Shown: positions 12,944-23,372 of the stretch, in pieces
How positions within the stretch are numbered: position 1 is the stretch's first letter
Layout of the letters: every line of letters starts with the position of its first letter
Assembly (NCBI RefSeq): GCF_001028135.1
Contig: NZ_LDNM01000007.1
Coordinates: 21,263 to 85,262 of the forward strand
Direction of reading: 5' to 3'
DNA: 64,000 nt
From: Xenorhabdus griffiniae
Lineage (GTDB): Bacteria > Pseudomonadota > Gammaproteobacteria > Enterobacterales > Enterobacteriaceae
Program-made: the position numbers and the translations under genes
The notes under the pieces: model-generated
The model's database searches: none
Seen by the model: only the letters and a program-made list of their open reading frames with translations
What the model was told of the DNA's origin: nothing

Positions 12944-13321
12944 ATGCTCAATGAACCAAGAATTCATATTCAAGTACAAAGTACTTACGTAGAAAGTCAA
13001 TCACAGCCGGAACAACAACGTTTTGTGTTTGCTTATACTGTATCAATTCGCAATCTTGGGCATTCCCCTGTGCAACTTATCAGCCGTTACTGGCGCATTA
13101 CCAACAGTGATGGTCACCTAACCGAAGTTCAGGGTGAAGGGGTTGTGGGAAAACAACCTTTGATCCCACCGGGAACAGAATATCGCTACAGCAGTGGCGC
13201 TATTTTGGAAACACCGCTGGGGACAATGGAAGGCCATTATCAAATGATTGATCATGATGGCCGTCCGTTCCGTGTCACCATTCCCGTGTTCCGGCTGGCT
13301 ATTCCATCACTGATAAATTAA
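12944..13321 (+). CDS. apaG: ApaG protein (DUF525)
   Basis: Small beta-sandwich protein of unclear role, found next to apaH; it is linked by family work to magnesium and cobalt phenotypes. The ATG at 12944 is preceded by a strong AGGAGG (12933-12938) and gives exactly 125 residues, the E. coli length; an in-frame start 21 bases upstream would place the ribosome site inside the gene. The [11 protein letters not shown] and [11 protein letters not shown] conserved blocks are present. It stops two bases before apaH. Confidence 0.95.
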   Translation: MLNEPRIHIQVQSTYVESQSQPEQQRFVFAYTVSIRNLGHSPVQLISRYWRITNSDGHLTEVQGEGVVGKQPLIPPGTEYRYSSGAILETPLGTMEGHYQMIDHDGRPFRVTIPVFRLAIPSLIN

Positions 13322-13323
13322 TT

Positions 13324-14142
13324 ATGGCTACATACCTTATTGGCGATATTCACGGCTGTTATCGTGAATTTCGCGCCTTGTTAGAACAAGTCAATTTTAA
13401 TTCCAGTGAAGACACTTTATGGTTAACCGGCGATTTGGTCGCTCGTGGCCCTGATTCATTGGCGGTACTTCGCTACATTAAGCAACTTGGCTCCGCAGTT
13501 AAACTGGTATTGGGCAATCACGATCTGCATCTGTTGGCGGTTTACGCTAAGATCAGCCGCAATAAGCCGAAAGATTTGCTGGATGAATTACTCGCGGCAC
13601 CGGATGCCAATGAATTAATAAATTGGTTGAGAAAACAGCCAATGCTGCAAATCGATGAAGAACTGAAACTCGTCATGGCACATGCAGGGCTTACCCCACA
13701 ATGGGATCTGGAAACAGCCAGAATATGTGCCCGTGAAGTGGAAGCCATTCTTCGCAGTGACAGTTATCCCTTGTTTCTCAATGAGATGTATGGGGATATG
13801 CCGAATAATTGGACGCCAGAGTTAAGCGGACTTGCTCGATTACGTTACAGTACTAATGCGTTGACCCGCATGCGTTATTGTTTTCCACATGGGCAATTGG
13901 ATATGAGCTGCAAATCCAAACCGGAAAATGCCCCTGCCCCGCTAAAACCCTGGTTCGCATTACCGCGCCGCATTCCTGAGGACTATTCCATCGCCTTTGG
14001 TCACTGGGCAGCCCTGGAAGGTCAAGGCACACCCGCTGGCATCTATGCTCTGGATACGGGGTGTTGTTGGGGAGGTAAATTGACCCTGCTTCGTTGGGAA
14101 GATAAGCAGTATTTCAGCCAGGAGCCATTACCCAAATCATAA
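13324..14142 (+). CDS. apaH: Symmetrical bis(5'-nucleosyl)-tetraphosphatase
   Basis: Hydrolyses Ap4A to two ADP and in E. coli also removes Np4 caps from RNA. The 272-residue product has the metallophosphatase motifs [10 protein letters not shown] (7-16), [10 protein letters not shown] (about 37-46) and GNHDLH (about 64-69), plus the later HAGLTPQWD. It follows apaG with only a two-base gap, so the two are co-translated. It converges on folA. Confidence 0.97.
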   Translation: MATYLIGDIHGCYREFRALLEQVNFNSSEDTLWLTGDLVARGPDSLAVLRYIKQLGSAVKLVLGNHDLHLLAVYAKISRNKPKDLLDELLAAPDANELINWLRKQPMLQIDEELKLVMAHAGLTPQWDLETARICAREVEAILRSDSYPLFLNEMYGDMPNNWTPELSGLARLRYSTNALTRMRYCFPHGQLDMSCKSKPENAPAPLKPWFALPRRIPEDYSIAFGHWAALEGQGTPAGIYALDTGCCWGGKLTLLRWEDKQYFSQEPLPKS

Positions 14143-14174
14143 GGCTGATAAATAATAAACCTGCCTGTGACACT

Positions 14175-14194
14175 GGAGTGCCCCAAGGCACTCC
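14175..14194. terminator. Hairpin between convergent apaH and folA
   Basis: A perfect 8-bp stem GGAGTGCC/GGCACTCC (14175-14182 and 14187-14194) encloses a CCAA loop. No run of T follows on the plus strand; the minus strand has a short T-rich stretch further on. It probably ends transcription of folA, perhaps of both genes. Confidence 0.45.
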
Positions 14195-14209
14195 GCACGT
14201 AAGATTAAC

Positions 14210-14695
14210 TCACTCTCGACGTTCCAGAATTTCAAAACAATAGCTATGAGAATTGTTTTCATCTGCATCGTGGTATTCGGTAAACGTTGAATTCCATTCA
14301 TCAGGTTCATAATCAGGGAAATACGTGTCACCAATCACTTCTGCATCAATGTGAGTCAGATACATACGATTAGCCAGAGGAATAAATTGCTCATAAATTT
14401 GCCCTCCTCCCATCACCATCACTTCGTTAACATCGCTGGCAGCTGATAAAGCAGCTTCGATAGAGTTAACCCAAGTCACCCGATCATCATTTACAGGTTG
14501 ACTGCTAATCACGATATTCAGGCGCCCTGGCAAAGGACGGCCAATTGATTCATAAGTCACTCGCCCCATTACAACCGGCTTTCCGAGTGTATTGTGTTTA
14601 AACCAGGCTAAATCACCCGGCAAAGTCCACGGCATGGTATTTTCCATACCGATAACCCGATCCATAGCCATCGCAGCAATCAAGCTGATAATCAT
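14210..14695 (-). CDS. folA: Dihydrofolate reductase
   Basis: Reduces dihydrofolate to tetrahydrofolate with NADPH; target of trimethoprim. It is 161 residues (E. coli 159). The active-site acid is Asp28 in the PGDLAWFK block, followed by the NADPH-binding [15 protein letters not shown] and [12 protein letters not shown] motifs and the C-terminal [11 protein letters not shown]. It converges on apaH. Its upstream region marks the end of one E. coli-like gene block. Confidence 0.97.
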   Translation of the reverse strand: MIISLIAAMAMDRVIGMENTMPWTLPGDLAWFKHNTLGKPVVMGRVTYESIGRPLPGRLNIVISSQPVNDDRVTWVNSIEAALSAASDVNEVMVMGGGQIYEQFIPLANRMYLTHIDAEVIGDTYFPDYEPDEWNSTFTEYHDADENNSHSYCFEILERRE

Positions 14696-15040
14696 TAAAT
14701 CACCTTACAGCTAAGTAGTATGAAAATTTTGGACACTATACGGAAAGGGTTACTCTCAGTCGATAAGATTAGCCATTTATCCAAACAAATAGTGAGTTTG
14801 CCCGTGAATTGTTAAACAATCCGTTGTTTAACACATTATTACTTAACAAGCAGGCAGAAAAATAACAACTTCATTCAATTTGACAGAATATCTATCTATA
14901 CTCGATAAACTTCAAGTTACAATCCGCAAGACGACGCGAGGCCTTATATTTCCCCGCTGCGTGGGGAAATATAACACGCATCTTGAAGTTGGCTTGGTAT
15001 AAAACAGAGCCAGAAACGAGTAACAGAGCAAAGATTTCAT
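14696..15040. other. Intergenic junction between two E. coli-syntenic blocks
   Basis: This 345-base gene-free stretch holds the folA upstream region and one copy of a 105-base palindromic repeat (14897-15001). Genes to its left match the 1-minute region of E. coli and genes to its right match the 68-minute region. No other coding signal was seen. Confidence 0.7.
14897..15001. repeat. 105-bp palindromic repeat, copy 1
   Basis: The ends are imperfect inverted repeats of the form TATAC-N6-AACTTCAAG. The centre is a perfect 12-bp stem (TTATATTTCCCC and its complement) around a 7-base loop. A second copy of the same length lies at 17515-17619 and differs at only a few positions, mostly in the central loop. 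The TA at each end fits the target-site habit of IS630/Tc1-type MITEs, which is inference. It lies 39 bases past the ftsP stop. Confidence 0.85.
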
Positions 15041-16462
15041 TTAAAAACCAGCAGGATTAACAATTAACTGCCCGGCAACCCCACGATCTGCCATCTCCAA
15101 TATCTGGCTGTAATACATGAAAGGAAAATGATCATAAGACGGCTGCATCATATTAACCAGCAACTCAGCACGATTATCAATCCAAACGGTATCTTTCCAA
15201 CCATAATCCTGTGGCTCCGGACGATTACCATTCAGGCTGATGATCTTAAATCTTACCCCTTCAATATGGAAAGGCTGGGGCACTGACGTTGTGACTATCC
15301 AACGTTCCCACGCGCCTTGTTGGCTTGTGATATCGATTCGGTGCTCATTCAGCCGTGAGCCATTAATCCCTTGCGAATAATCGCCCAAATCAATCTGACG
15401 ACTTTGAATGGTAGAGTTGATCTGCGGATTATCGACGATAAGTTGAGCCGGGAGTTGATCTGTCACCAAAGGAAGTAATCCGCTGGCTTTTAGGGTTAAT
15501 ACCGTCGTTGACAACAGTTTGGTCGAAGGCTCAAACAAGCCTTTCAAACGATCGATGACACCAGCGGACTCTCCCGCCGTAACGGTAACACTCTCTACTT
15601 TCGACATATCAATCAAGACTTCTCGCCGTTCTCCCGGCGCAAGTGATAATAACTGTACCGTTACGGGAGCAGGCAGCAAGCCTTGATCAGTGGCAATCAT
15701 GTAGAAAGGATGCCCATCACTGAGTTGCAATTGATATCGACGGGCATTAGATGCATTCAGGAAACGTAACCTGACCCAACCTCTGGCAACCTCCACAAAA
15801 GGATTTTCGACACCATTCACCACCAAGGTATCACCAAGAAAGCCTTGATTAGCTGACGGTTTATATTGCGGTACACCAAAATTATCCAACCGCTTATCTT
15901 GCAAGATAACAGGAAAATCATCGACACCATAATGTCTGGGTAAAGGCAGGCTGCGGCTACTTTCATCTTCCACCAGCCACATACCCGCAAGACCGGCATA
16001 AACATGCCGTGCCATGCGATTTGGGGTATTGGCATGATACCAACAGGTTGTTGCAACTTGATCTATCGGGATAACCGGCGACCAGCTTTCCCCCGGTGCC
16101 ATCAAACGCGCTGAACCTCCCATCAAGGTTCCAGGCACCAGTAATCCCCCGACGGTCATTGAAACCGGTTCAGATAATCGATTGCTATAGATCAGTTTGA
16201 CATCATCCCCCCGGTGAACCCGAATAGTTGGTCCCAAATAATGTCCGTTGATGCCCCAGACTTGAGCTTTATTATGACCGTTAAATGACCAGGTGGCTTT
16301 TTGTATGGCTAAAAACAGGGGTTGCCCTCTGCGGGATTCCAGTAAGGGAGGGAGCGGCAATTTGGTTTGTTGATTTTTGTTGGCCCGAACGACAAAAGGA
16401 AGCGCCCCTAAACACATAGCCAACCCAGAAGCCTGAATAAATTGGCGCCGACTCAGTGACAT
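15041..16462 (-). CDS. ftsP: Cell division protein FtsP (SufI), Tat-exported multicopper-oxidase fold
   Basis: Periplasmic protein that stabilises the divisome under stress; it has the cupredoxin fold of multicopper oxidases but binds no copper. The chosen ATG gives the N-terminus MSLSRRQFIQ with the twin-arginine motif at residues 5-6, as in E. coli SufI. An upstream in-frame ATG at 16561 would bury the Tat signal 33 residues in. The product is 473 residues with three cupredoxin domains; family blocks such as WGINGHYLGPTIRV and WYHANTPNRMA are clear. It is downstream of plsC on the same strand, as in E. coli. Confidence 0.95.
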   Translation of the reverse strand: MSLSRRQFIQASGLAMCLGALPFVVRANKNQQTKLPLPPLLESRRGQPLFLAIQKATWSFNGHNKAQVWGINGHYLGPTIRVHRGDDVKLIYSNRLSEPVSMTVGGLLVPGTLMGGSARLMAPGESWSPVIPIDQVATTCWYHANTPNRMARHVYAGLAGMWLVEDESSRSLPLPRHYGVDDFPVILQDKRLDNFGVPQYKPSANQGFLGDTLVVNGVENPFVEVARGWVRLRFLNASNARRYQLQLSDGHPFYMIATDQGLLPAPVTVQLLSLAPGERREVLIDMSKVESVTVTAGESAGVIDRLKGLFEPSTKLLSTTVLTLKASGLLPLVTDQLPAQLIVDNPQINSTIQSRQIDLGDYSQGINGSRLNEHRIDITSQQGAWERWIVTTSVPQPFHIEGVRFKIISLNGNRPEPQDYGWKDTVWIDNRAELLVNMMQPSYDHFPFMYYSQILEMADRGVAGQLIVNPAGF

Positions 16463-16616
16463 ACTTTCTCCACAGAAGGTCTCCACAGAAGGAATAATCT
16501 CTTTACGATAAAAATAATTCCCACAACCCGAATCGCAATTCCCAATGATTGCCTGATTCAAATAATTGCAGGGATGAATACCCTGAATTGTGGCTATCAG
16601 GATTTATTATTCTATC

Positions 16617-16656
16617 GATTGCGTTTAATAAAAACGTTAATTTATTAAACGCAATC
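16617..16656. repeat. Perfect 15-bp inverted repeat between plsC and ftsP
   Basis: Arms 16617-16631 (beginning GATTGCG) and 16642-16656 are exactly complementary with a 10-base spacer. It lies 65 bases past the plsC stop and about 155 bases before the ftsP start. No T run is present, so it may be a terminator-like processing hairpin or a protein site; function unknown. Confidence 0.6.
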
Positions 16657-16721
16657 ATATCGTGAACAGGAGAAAATTTCTAAAATTATTGAAAAATTAT
16701 AGTGATAATCAGCCCAACTGG

Positions 16722-17453
16722 CTACCCACGCTGATTAAGTACCTCGACTTCTTTATCCAATTCTTCAATTTTCGTTTTCATCATTTGTCGGCAGTGTTCT
16801 GCCAATTCACGAACCTGATCTTTGGTATATTTCGTGGTATCAATCGGGGGCAACATTTCAACAATGACGGTGCCATTATCCCAACGATTTAGTTTTATTT
16901 TATCGTGTGTTGTCGAAACACAGACCGGTACAATAGGTGCACCGGCTGTAATGGCGGCATGAAAGGCGCCTGTTTTAAAAGGCATCAACCCACGCCCCCG
17001 ACTGCGCGTTCCTTCTGGAAACATCCAAACCGAAACCCGATTTTTTCTGATCTGATCGACAACCTGTGAAATCGTGCCATGGGCTTTTGTCCGATTATTC
17101 CTGTCGATCAAAATATTACCTGTCAGCCAATAAATCAGGCCAAAGAAGGGAATAAAGACCAGGCTTTTTTTGCCCACGGTGACTGTACGTGGCTGCACCG
17201 CATTCGACATCGTAACCATGTCGTAATTATTTTGGTGATTGCCGATATAAATACTGGGTCCATATTCCCGAGCTTCCTTTGGAATACGTTCCTGCAACTT
17301 AATGCCAAGCACTTTATGCAATTTGCCAAACGCATGCCCGAAAGTCATAACATGACGTGGGTTGCGTGGGCTGAATAAACAGTAGGTACATCCAAAAATA
17401 AAGATCAGTATCACAAACAGAATAACAATAATTCCCCGAATGATTGCTAGCAT
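16722..17453 (-). CDS. plsC: 1-acyl-sn-glycerol-3-phosphate acyltransferase
   Basis: Inner membrane enzyme that adds the second acyl chain to lysophosphatidic acid to give phosphatidic acid. It is 243 residues (E. coli 245). An N-terminal transmembrane helix spans about residues 3-25. The catalytic NHQNNYD (H-x4-D) motif is near residues 72-78 and the FPEGTRSRG motif near 145-153. It lies upstream of ftsP and downstream of parC on the same strand, with a palindromic repeat between parC and plsC. Confidence 0.96.
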   Translation of the reverse strand: MLAIIRGIIVILFVILIFIFGCTYCLFSPRNPRHVMTFGHAFGKLHKVLGIKLQERIPKEAREYGPSIYIGNHQNNYDMVTMSNAVQPRTVTVGKKSLVFIPFFGLIYWLTGNILIDRNNRTKAHGTISQVVDQIRKNRVSVWMFPEGTRSRGRGLMPFKTGAFHAAITAGAPIVPVCVSTTHDKIKLNRWDNGTVIVEMLPPIDTTKYTKDQVRELAEHCRQMMKTKIEELDKEVEVLNQRG

Positions 17454-17514
17454 AGCGGCCTCTTGTTGAAAGGCCAGTGCATTCCATTCATTACACTGGC
17501 CTAAAATGACGATT

Positions 17515-17619
17515 TATACTCGATAAACTTCAAGTTGCAATCCGCAAGACGACGCGAAGCCTTATATTTCCCCGCGCAGCGGGGAAATATAACACGCATC
17601 TTGAAGTTGGCTTGGTATA
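17515..17619. repeat. 105-bp palindromic repeat, copy 2
   Basis: Same length and layout as the element at 14897-15001: TATAC-N6-AACTTCAAG ends, a TTATATTTCCCC stem and a short variable GC-rich loop. It lies between the parC stop (17645) and the plsC start (17453). Folding as RNA it could also end or stabilise the parC transcript. Confidence 0.85.
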
Positions 17620-17644
17620 TACCTTTTATCCTGCAATTTGCAGC

Positions 17645-19900
17645 TTAATTGCTTGTATTACAAACCACGTCAATGCGTTCAACACGCTGTAACCCACGAG
17701 GCAGGGACGCTCCCTTGCGCCCTCTCTCTGCCCTGAATTTCTGTAACTCCTCAGGGCGAAGCAGTAATTTGCGTTTGCCAAAGTAAAGCGTGATAGAAGA
17801 TTGTGCTGGCAATACCCGTAACCAAGTCAACATATCTTCGCCTGATGCAGCCTGTGCCGCCGGGATGGAAACAATCTTATTGCCCTTACCCTTTGAAAGC
17901 TGTGGCAGATCAGACACCGGGAACATCAACATACGACCCGCTTTGGTAAGCGCCAGTAACATATCATCCTGTTCGTTGTTAATCTCCAATGGCTGCATTA
18001 CTTTGGCATTTTCAGGCAAAGTAATCATGGCTTTGCCCGCCCGGTTCTTGGCGATCAATTCACTGAAAGTACAGATAAAACCATACCCCGCATCAGATGC
18101 CATCACGAATTTCTGGTCTTCTTTCGCCATCAAAAGATGCTCAACTGATGCCCCTACCGGCAACGCCAGTTTGCCCGTTAATGGTTCTCCCTGCCCTCTG
18201 GCTGATGGCAAATCCAGCGGATCAAGGGAATAACTACGCCCGGTGGTATCAATAAAGACCACAGGCTGGTTACTCTTGCCACGCGCCGCACTGCGGAAGC
18301 TGTCACCCGATTTGTAATTTAAGCCAGCCGGATCAATCTCGTGCCCTTTCGCACTACGTACCCAGCCCATCTCTGACATAATGACAGTAATCGGCTCAGA
18401 CGGCAGGATGTCGTGATCACTCATGGCCTTCGCTTCCGTGCGCTCTTTGAGCGGCGAGCGACGGTCATCACCGTAGCTTTCTGCATCGGCAATAATTTCT
18501 TTTTTCAGTAACGTATTTAACTTACGTTCAGAACCCAAAATCGCCTGAAGTTTATCGCGTTCTTTCGCCAACTCATCCTGCTCACCACGGATTTTGACTT
18601 CTTCCAGTTTCGCCAAATGACGCAATTTCAGTTCAAGAATGGCTTCTGCCTGCGTTTCGGTTAAGTCAAAACGCTGCATCAATACTGATTTCGGTTCATC
18701 TTCATGACGAATAATATGGATGACTTCATCAATATTAAGATAGGCCACCAGCAAACCTTCCAGAATATGCAAACGCTTAAGCACTTTTTCCAGACGGTGA
18801 TTCAAGCGATTACGCACGGTTTCGCGCCGGAAAACCAGCCATTCATTGAGGATCTCAACCAATCCCTTAACCGCAGGACGGTTATCCAGACCGATCATGT
18901 TGAGATTGATACGATAGCTTTTTTCCAAATCGGTGGTTGCAAACAAGTGGTTCATTACCTGCTCAACATCCACGCGGTTAGTACGGGGAACAATCACCAA
19001 ACGGGTTGGATTTTCATGATCAGATTCATCACGCAGATCATCTACCATCGGCAACTTCTTCGCCCGCATCTGGCTGGCAATTTGCTCTAATATCTTCGCA
19101 CCAGATACCTGATGAGGCAAAGCCGTGATCACGACGTTACTGTCTTCTTTCGACCAAATCGCCCGCATCCGCACCGAACCACGGCCATTTTTGTAGATCT
19201 TGCGGATATCTTCTTTTGGCGTGATGATCTCAGCTTCTGTCGGGTAGTCCGGCCCTTTGACATATTCCATCACCTCATCAAGCGATAGATCTGGCTTATC
19301 CAGCATGGCAATCAGTGCATTCACGACCTCACGGGCATTGTGTGGTGGGATATCGGTCGCCATACCGACAGCAATCCCCGTGGTGCCATTGAGCAAAATA
19401 TTGGGCAGACGTGCAGGCAAACACTTAGGCTCCTGCAATGTACCATCAAAGTTTGGCACCCAAGCTACGGTTCCTTGCCCCAACTCAGACAGTAACAATT
19501 CGGCATATTTGGACAAACGGGATTCGGTATAACGCATCGCCGCAAAGGATTTTGGATCATCCGGGGCGCCCCAGTTACCTTGTCCATCGACTAACGGATA
19601 GCGGTATGAGAAAGGCTGAGCCATCAAAACCATAGCTTCATAACAAGCCCCATCGCCATGTGGATGATATTTACCAAGAACATCACCGACAGTACGGGCA
19701 GATTTTTTAAATTTGGCGCTGTTGCTCAACCCAAGTTCTGACATCGCATAGACAATACGACGCTGAACAGGCTTTAAGCCATCACCGATAAAAGGCAACG
19801 CCCTGTCCATGATGACGTACATGGAGTAATTCAAATAGGCATTTTCAGTGAACGTGTGGAGTGGCTGACGCTCCACACCGTCGTGAGTTATCTCACTCAT
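17645..19900 (-). CDS. parC: DNA topoisomerase IV subunit A
   Basis: DNA breakage-reunion subunit of topoisomerase IV, which decatenates daughter chromosomes with ParE. It is 751 residues (E. coli 752). The winged-helix active site and the QRDR block KYHPHGD are clear. The residue at position 84, equivalent to E. coli ParC Ser80, is Gly (codon GGG at 19649-19651 on this strand); the acidic partner Glu is kept four residues on. The C-terminal beta-pinwheel domain is complete. The parE gene is directly upstream with a 52-base gap, so they are probably co-transcribed; in E. coli other genes separate them. Confidence 0.97.
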   Translation of the reverse strand: MSEITHDGVERQPLHTFTENAYLNYSMYVIMDRALPFIGDGLKPVQRRIVYAMSELGLSNSAKFKKSARTVGDVLGKYHPHGDGACYEAMVLMAQPFSYRYPLVDGQGNWGAPDDPKSFAAMRYTESRLSKYAELLLSELGQGTVAWVPNFDGTLQEPKCLPARLPNILLNGTTGIAVGMATDIPPHNAREVVNALIAMLDKPDLSLDEVMEYVKGPDYPTEAEIITPKEDIRKIYKNGRGSVRMRAIWSKEDSNVVITALPHQVSGAKILEQIASQMRAKKLPMVDDLRDESDHENPTRLVIVPRTNRVDVEQVMNHLFATTDLEKSYRINLNMIGLDNRPAVKGLVEILNEWLVFRRETVRNRLNHRLEKVLKRLHILEGLLVAYLNIDEVIHIIRHEDEPKSVLMQRFDLTETQAEAILELKLRHLAKLEEVKIRGEQDELAKERDKLQAILGSERKLNTLLKKEIIADAESYGDDRRSPLKERTEAKAMSDHDILPSEPITVIMSEMGWVRSAKGHEIDPAGLNYKSGDSFRSAARGKSNQPVVFIDTTGRSYSLDPLDLPSARGQGEPLTGKLALPVGASVEHLLMAKEDQKFVMASDAGYGFICTFSELIAKNRAGKAMITLPENAKVMQPLEINNEQDDMLLALTKAGRMLMFPVSDLPQLSKGKGNKIVSIPAAQAASGEDMLTWLRVLPAQSSITLYFGKRKLLLRPEELQKFRAERGRKGASLPRGLQRVERIDVVCNTSN

Positions 19901-19952
19901 GTAATAATTTCCTCAGGATCTGTATTGACTATCTTTGCGCTCAATTCATGCG

Positions 19953-21848
19953 CTAAATTTCGATATTGATGGAATCGCCCTTCTCTTGCAGCCAATTACG
20001 GCGATCTTCTGAACGTTTCTTCGCCAGAAGCATATCCATGACAGAGAGGGTTTCTTGATAATTTTCATCGTCGATAGTCAATTGCACCAGACGGCGAGTG
20101 TTAGGATCTAACGTGGTTTCACGCAACTGCATTGGGTTCATTTCACCCAACCCTTTAAAGCGCTGAACGTTCGGCTTGCCCCGCTTGCGGCTCAAACGAT
20201 CCAAAATGGCGCTTTTTTCCCCTTCATCCAGCGCATAATGTACTTCTTTACCGAGGTCGATACGATACAGCGGCGGCATTGCCATGTAGACATGCCCACG
20301 TTTCACCAATGTCGGAAAATGACGGACAAACAGGGCGCACAGCAATGTAGCAATGTGCAATCCATCAGAGTCTGCATCCGCCAGTATGCAAACTTTGCCG
20401 TAGCGCAGTTGGCTCAAATCTTCGCTGTCTGGATCGATACCAATTGCAACCGAGATATCATGAACTTCCTGCGAAGCCAGCACTTCATCCGAAGAGACTT
20501 CCCATGTGTTCAGGATCTTTCCGCGCAGCGGCATGATCGCCTGAAACTCACGATCACGGGCTTGCTTGGCAGAGCCACCCGCAGAATCCCCTTCCACTAA
20601 AAACAGTTCAGTAATATTGAGATCTTGCGCAGTACAATCTGCTAATTTACCCGGCAAAGCAGGGCCATTAGTCAGCTTTTTGCGTACCACTTTCTTCGCC
20701 GCCCGCATTCTACGCTGCGCACTGGCAATCGCCATTTCAGCGAGTTGCTCTGCATCTTGAATATGCTGGTTCAACCACAAGCTGAATGCATCTTTTACCA
20801 CACCGGAAACGAAAGCTGCAGATTGGCGGGAAGAGAGGCGCTCTTTGGTTTGGCCGGCAAATTGCGGATCTTGCATTTTAAGGGATAGCACATAAGCACA
20901 GCGATCCCAGATATCATCGGCAGAGAGTTTAACCCCACGTGGCAATATATTGCGGAACTCGCAGAATTCACGCATGGCGTCCAACAAACCTTGACGCAAG
21001 CCGTTCACATGGGTGCCGCCTTGTACCGTTGGGATCAAGTTGACGTAACTTTCCGTCAATAAATCCCCGCCTTCCGGTAGCCAGAGTACTGTCCAGTCAA
21101 CCGCTTCAGTATCTCCGCTTAATGTGCCGACAAAAGGCGCTTGTGGCAATGTGACCAGCCCGTTGACGGCTTCCAGCAGATAATCTGTCAACCCGTCGGC
21201 ATAACACCATTTCTGTTCGGTATCGTTGAGTTTGTCTTTAAAAACAATCTCAACCCCCGGACACAGTACCGCCTTGGCCTTCAGCAAATGCGTCAAACGG
21301 GTGGCAGAAAAACGGGGCGTGTCGAAATAGCTTTCATCTGGCCAGAAATGGACACTCGTTCCGGTATTGCGTTTGCCACAACTGCCGATGACTTCCAATT
21401 CTTGTACTTTTTCACCATTTTCAAAGGCAATTTGGTGTACCTGACTATTACGACGAACAGTCACCTCCACACGCTTAGAGAGGGCGTTAACCACCGAGAT
21501 CCCAACCCCATGCAGGCCACCAGAGAATTGGTAATTTTTATTGGAAAATTTGCCGCCCGCATGCAGGCGGGTCAAAATCAATTCAACAGCAGAAACTTTT
21601 TCTTCAGGATGGATATCAACCGGCATACCACGGCCATCATCTATCACTTCCAGAGACTGATCGCTGTGAAGGATTACTTCAATATGCTTCGCGTGACCAG
21701 CCAGAGCTTCGTCCACACTGTTATCGATCACTTCCTGTGCCAAATGGTTCGGGCGGGCTGTATCCGTATACATTCCGGGACGGCGACGAACTGGCTCCAG
21801 GCCACTGAGGACTTCAATGGCCTCTGCGTTGTAACTAGATTGAGTCAT
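19953..21848 (-). CDS. parE: DNA topoisomerase IV subunit B
   Basis: ATPase subunit of topoisomerase IV. The 631-residue protein (E. coli 630) has the GHKL ATP-binding domain (DNSVDEALAGH at about 42-52, GLHGVGISVVNAL near 110-122), the transducer domain, and the TOPRIM metal-binding motifs VEGDSAGGSA and DADSDG. The quinolone-contact region around EGDSAGG is unchanged from E. coli. It lies between yqiA and parC on the same strand. Confidence 0.97.
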   Translation of the reverse strand: MTQSSYNAEAIEVLSGLEPVRRRPGMYTDTARPNHLAQEVIDNSVDEALAGHAKHIEVILHSDQSLEVIDDGRGMPVDIHPEEKVSAVELILTRLHAGGKFSNKNYQFSGGLHGVGISVVNALSKRVEVTVRRNSQVHQIAFENGEKVQELEVIGSCGKRNTGTSVHFWPDESYFDTPRFSATRLTHLLKAKAVLCPGVEIVFKDKLNDTEQKWCYADGLTDYLLEAVNGLVTLPQAPFVGTLSGDTEAVDWTVLWLPEGGDLLTESYVNLIPTVQGGTHVNGLRQGLLDAMREFCEFRNILPRGVKLSADDIWDRCAYVLSLKMQDPQFAGQTKERLSSRQSAAFVSGVVKDAFSLWLNQHIQDAEQLAEMAIASAQRRMRAAKKVVRKKLTNGPALPGKLADCTAQDLNITELFLVEGDSAGGSAKQARDREFQAIMPLRGKILNTWEVSSDEVLASQEVHDISVAIGIDPDSEDLSQLRYGKVCILADADSDGLHIATLLCALFVRHFPTLVKRGHVYMAMPPLYRIDLGKEVHYALDEGEKSAILDRLSRKRGKPNVQRFKGLGEMNPMQLRETTLDPNTRRLVQLTIDDENYQETLSVMDMLLAKKRSEDRRNWLQEKGDSINIEI

Positions 21849-21921
21849 GTTGTAATTCTGTCGGTTGCTTCATTATTAGAGGGCCAATCAGTATTGATCT
21901 ACTGTTGATAATACCAGTCGT

Positions 21922-22530
21922 TTACCTATTTTTGGCAATTTTTTTACTATTGCCACTGGTTAACCCCAAGAAGTCAATGATTTGAGGGAAATAATATTCG
22001 AAGCCAATAAAAGCATGATTCCCACCAGATTCAACTGTCTGCCGGCACTGCATCAGGTAAGCAACGGCTTGGCGGTAATCGAGCACCTCATCCCCTGTTT
22101 GCTGCAATAACCAAATAAGATCAGGTGATTCCAGCGGGTCAATGTGCATCACTTTGAGATCATGTATATGGCCTGGTTCGAGAGTATAGCGCTCTTCGGT
22201 ATAGGGATTCACGTTTTCCCCAATATAATTCTGAAACAAGTCGAAAGGACGTACCGCAGGATTGACAACCACAGCGGGCAAACTAAAACATTGGGAAAGC
22301 CAGATAGCCAGATAACCGCCCAGGGAAGAACCCACCAGCCCGATGTTTTCACCGGCGTGTTCCATCACCAGTTCTTCCAGTAAGATGGCTGCATCTTCAG
22401 GATACGGGGGTAATTGCGGCACCAACATGTCAATTTCAGGATGCTGTTGGTGTAACCACGTTTTCAACGCATTCGCTTTCGCTGATTGAGGAGAACTATT
22501 GAAACCGTGTAAGTAGAGTAACGTCGACAT
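21922..22530 (-). CDS. yqiA: Esterase YqiA
   Basis: Small alpha/beta-hydrolase with esterase activity in E. coli; the physiological substrate is unknown. The chosen start gives [14 protein letters not shown], the family N-terminus, and overlaps the cpdA stop by one base (TAATG), a coupling arrangement; an in-frame ATG 30 bases upstream lies inside cpdA. The nucleophile motif GSSLGG is near residues 72-77, and the GGNHAF block near the C-terminus supplies the catalytic His. It is 202 residues. Confidence 0.92.
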   Translation of the reverse strand: MSTLLYLHGFNSSPQSAKANALKTWLHQQHPEIDMLVPQLPPYPEDAAILLEELVMEHAGENIGLVGSSLGGYLAIWLSQCFSLPAVVVNPAVRPFDLFQNYIGENVNPYTEERYTLEPGHIHDLKVMHIDPLESPDLIWLLQQTGDEVLDYRQAVAYLMQCRQTVESGGNHAFIGFEYYFPQIIDFLGLTSGNSKKIAKNR

Positions 22531-23372
22531 TAATATCCGTCCGAATTTAAATCCGGGCAAAACTCGTTACTCTTAAGCCTGTGAACCTGTGTCTGCAATT
22601 TCGCGTCTTTATTGTTGCCAGCCACAGACAGTTCGAGATAACGCCACCCCGGAGCCACTGTATCAAGCATAAAATTAGTACAATGTGGCTTAAATTGCAC
22701 ACAGGTTGATGGGGTTGCCATAACGCGAATGCCGTTCCACATTTCATCAACTTCTTGGTGGATGTGCCCACACAGCATGGCTTTCACCTGGGTTTTTCCT
22801 TTCAAACACGCTGATAATTCGGGAGCATTACGCAAACTGTGCTGATCCAGCCATGTGCATCCAGACGGAATCGGGTGATGGTGAAGCATAATAATTGTGT
22901 GGCGATCACTGTGCTCATCCAGGCATTTTTTCATCCACTCAAGCTGATAATCCGTCAATTCACCATGAGGAACACCTTGCACTTGACTGTCCAGCATAAT
23001 CAACTGCCAATGCTGTCCGATAACTATCTGCTTGGAAGGTGAAATACCTGCTGCTGCCAACGTGTCAACCATCGCGGGTTGATAATCGTGATTACCGGGT
23101 AACCAAACACAAGGTGCAGATAAACGGGCAATGCCCTCAGCAAAATGCTGGTAAGCATTGATGGTCTGATCCTGTACCAGGTCACCTGTCGCCACTATCA
23201 AATCAATATCGAGATTTTGCTGTAAAATCCTATCTAATACAGCATGATAACTGCGATAGGTATTGACTCCCAGCAATGAGTCTCCCTTATTAGCAAAAAG
23301 GTGCGTGTCGGTAATTTGCAGTATTCTGGCTGTGGCACCTTCTGCCACAGGTACTTCAAGCAGGCTTTCCAA
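22530..23372 (-). CDS. cpdA: 3',5'-cyclic-AMP phosphodiesterase CpdA
   Basis: Metallophosphoesterase that hydrolyses cAMP to AMP. The 280-residue product has the calcineurin-like motifs ITDTHL (20-25), [13 protein letters not shown] and GHIHQE. The family length is 275. In E. coli yqiB lies between nudF and cpdA; here that gene is absent and 97 bases separate them. It is coupled to yqiA by a one-base stop-start overlap. Confidence 0.95.
   Translation of the reverse strand: MESLLEVPVAEGATARILQITDTHLFANKGDSLLGVNTYRSYHAVLDRILQQNLDIDLIVATGDLVQDQTINAYQHFAEGIARLSAPCVWLPGNHDYQPAMVDTLAAAGISPSKQIVIGQHWQLIMLDSQVQGVPHGELTDYQLEWMKKCLDEHSDRHTIIMLHHHPIPSGCTWLDQHSLRNAPELSACLKGKTQVKAMLCGHIHQEVDEMWNGIRVMATPSTCVQFKPHCTNFMLDTVAPGWRYLELSVAGNNKDAKLQTQVHRLKSNEFCPDLNSDGY

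Noticed and set aside
14897..17619. The two 105-bp repeats as ends of a composite transposon
   Set aside because: They flank ftsP and plsC, which are normal core genes in their usual order, and neither repeat encodes a transposase.
21141..21908. Long plus-strand open frame of 255 codons opposite parE
   Set aside because: It is the shadow of the parE coding frame; codon pattern and protein similarity support only parE.
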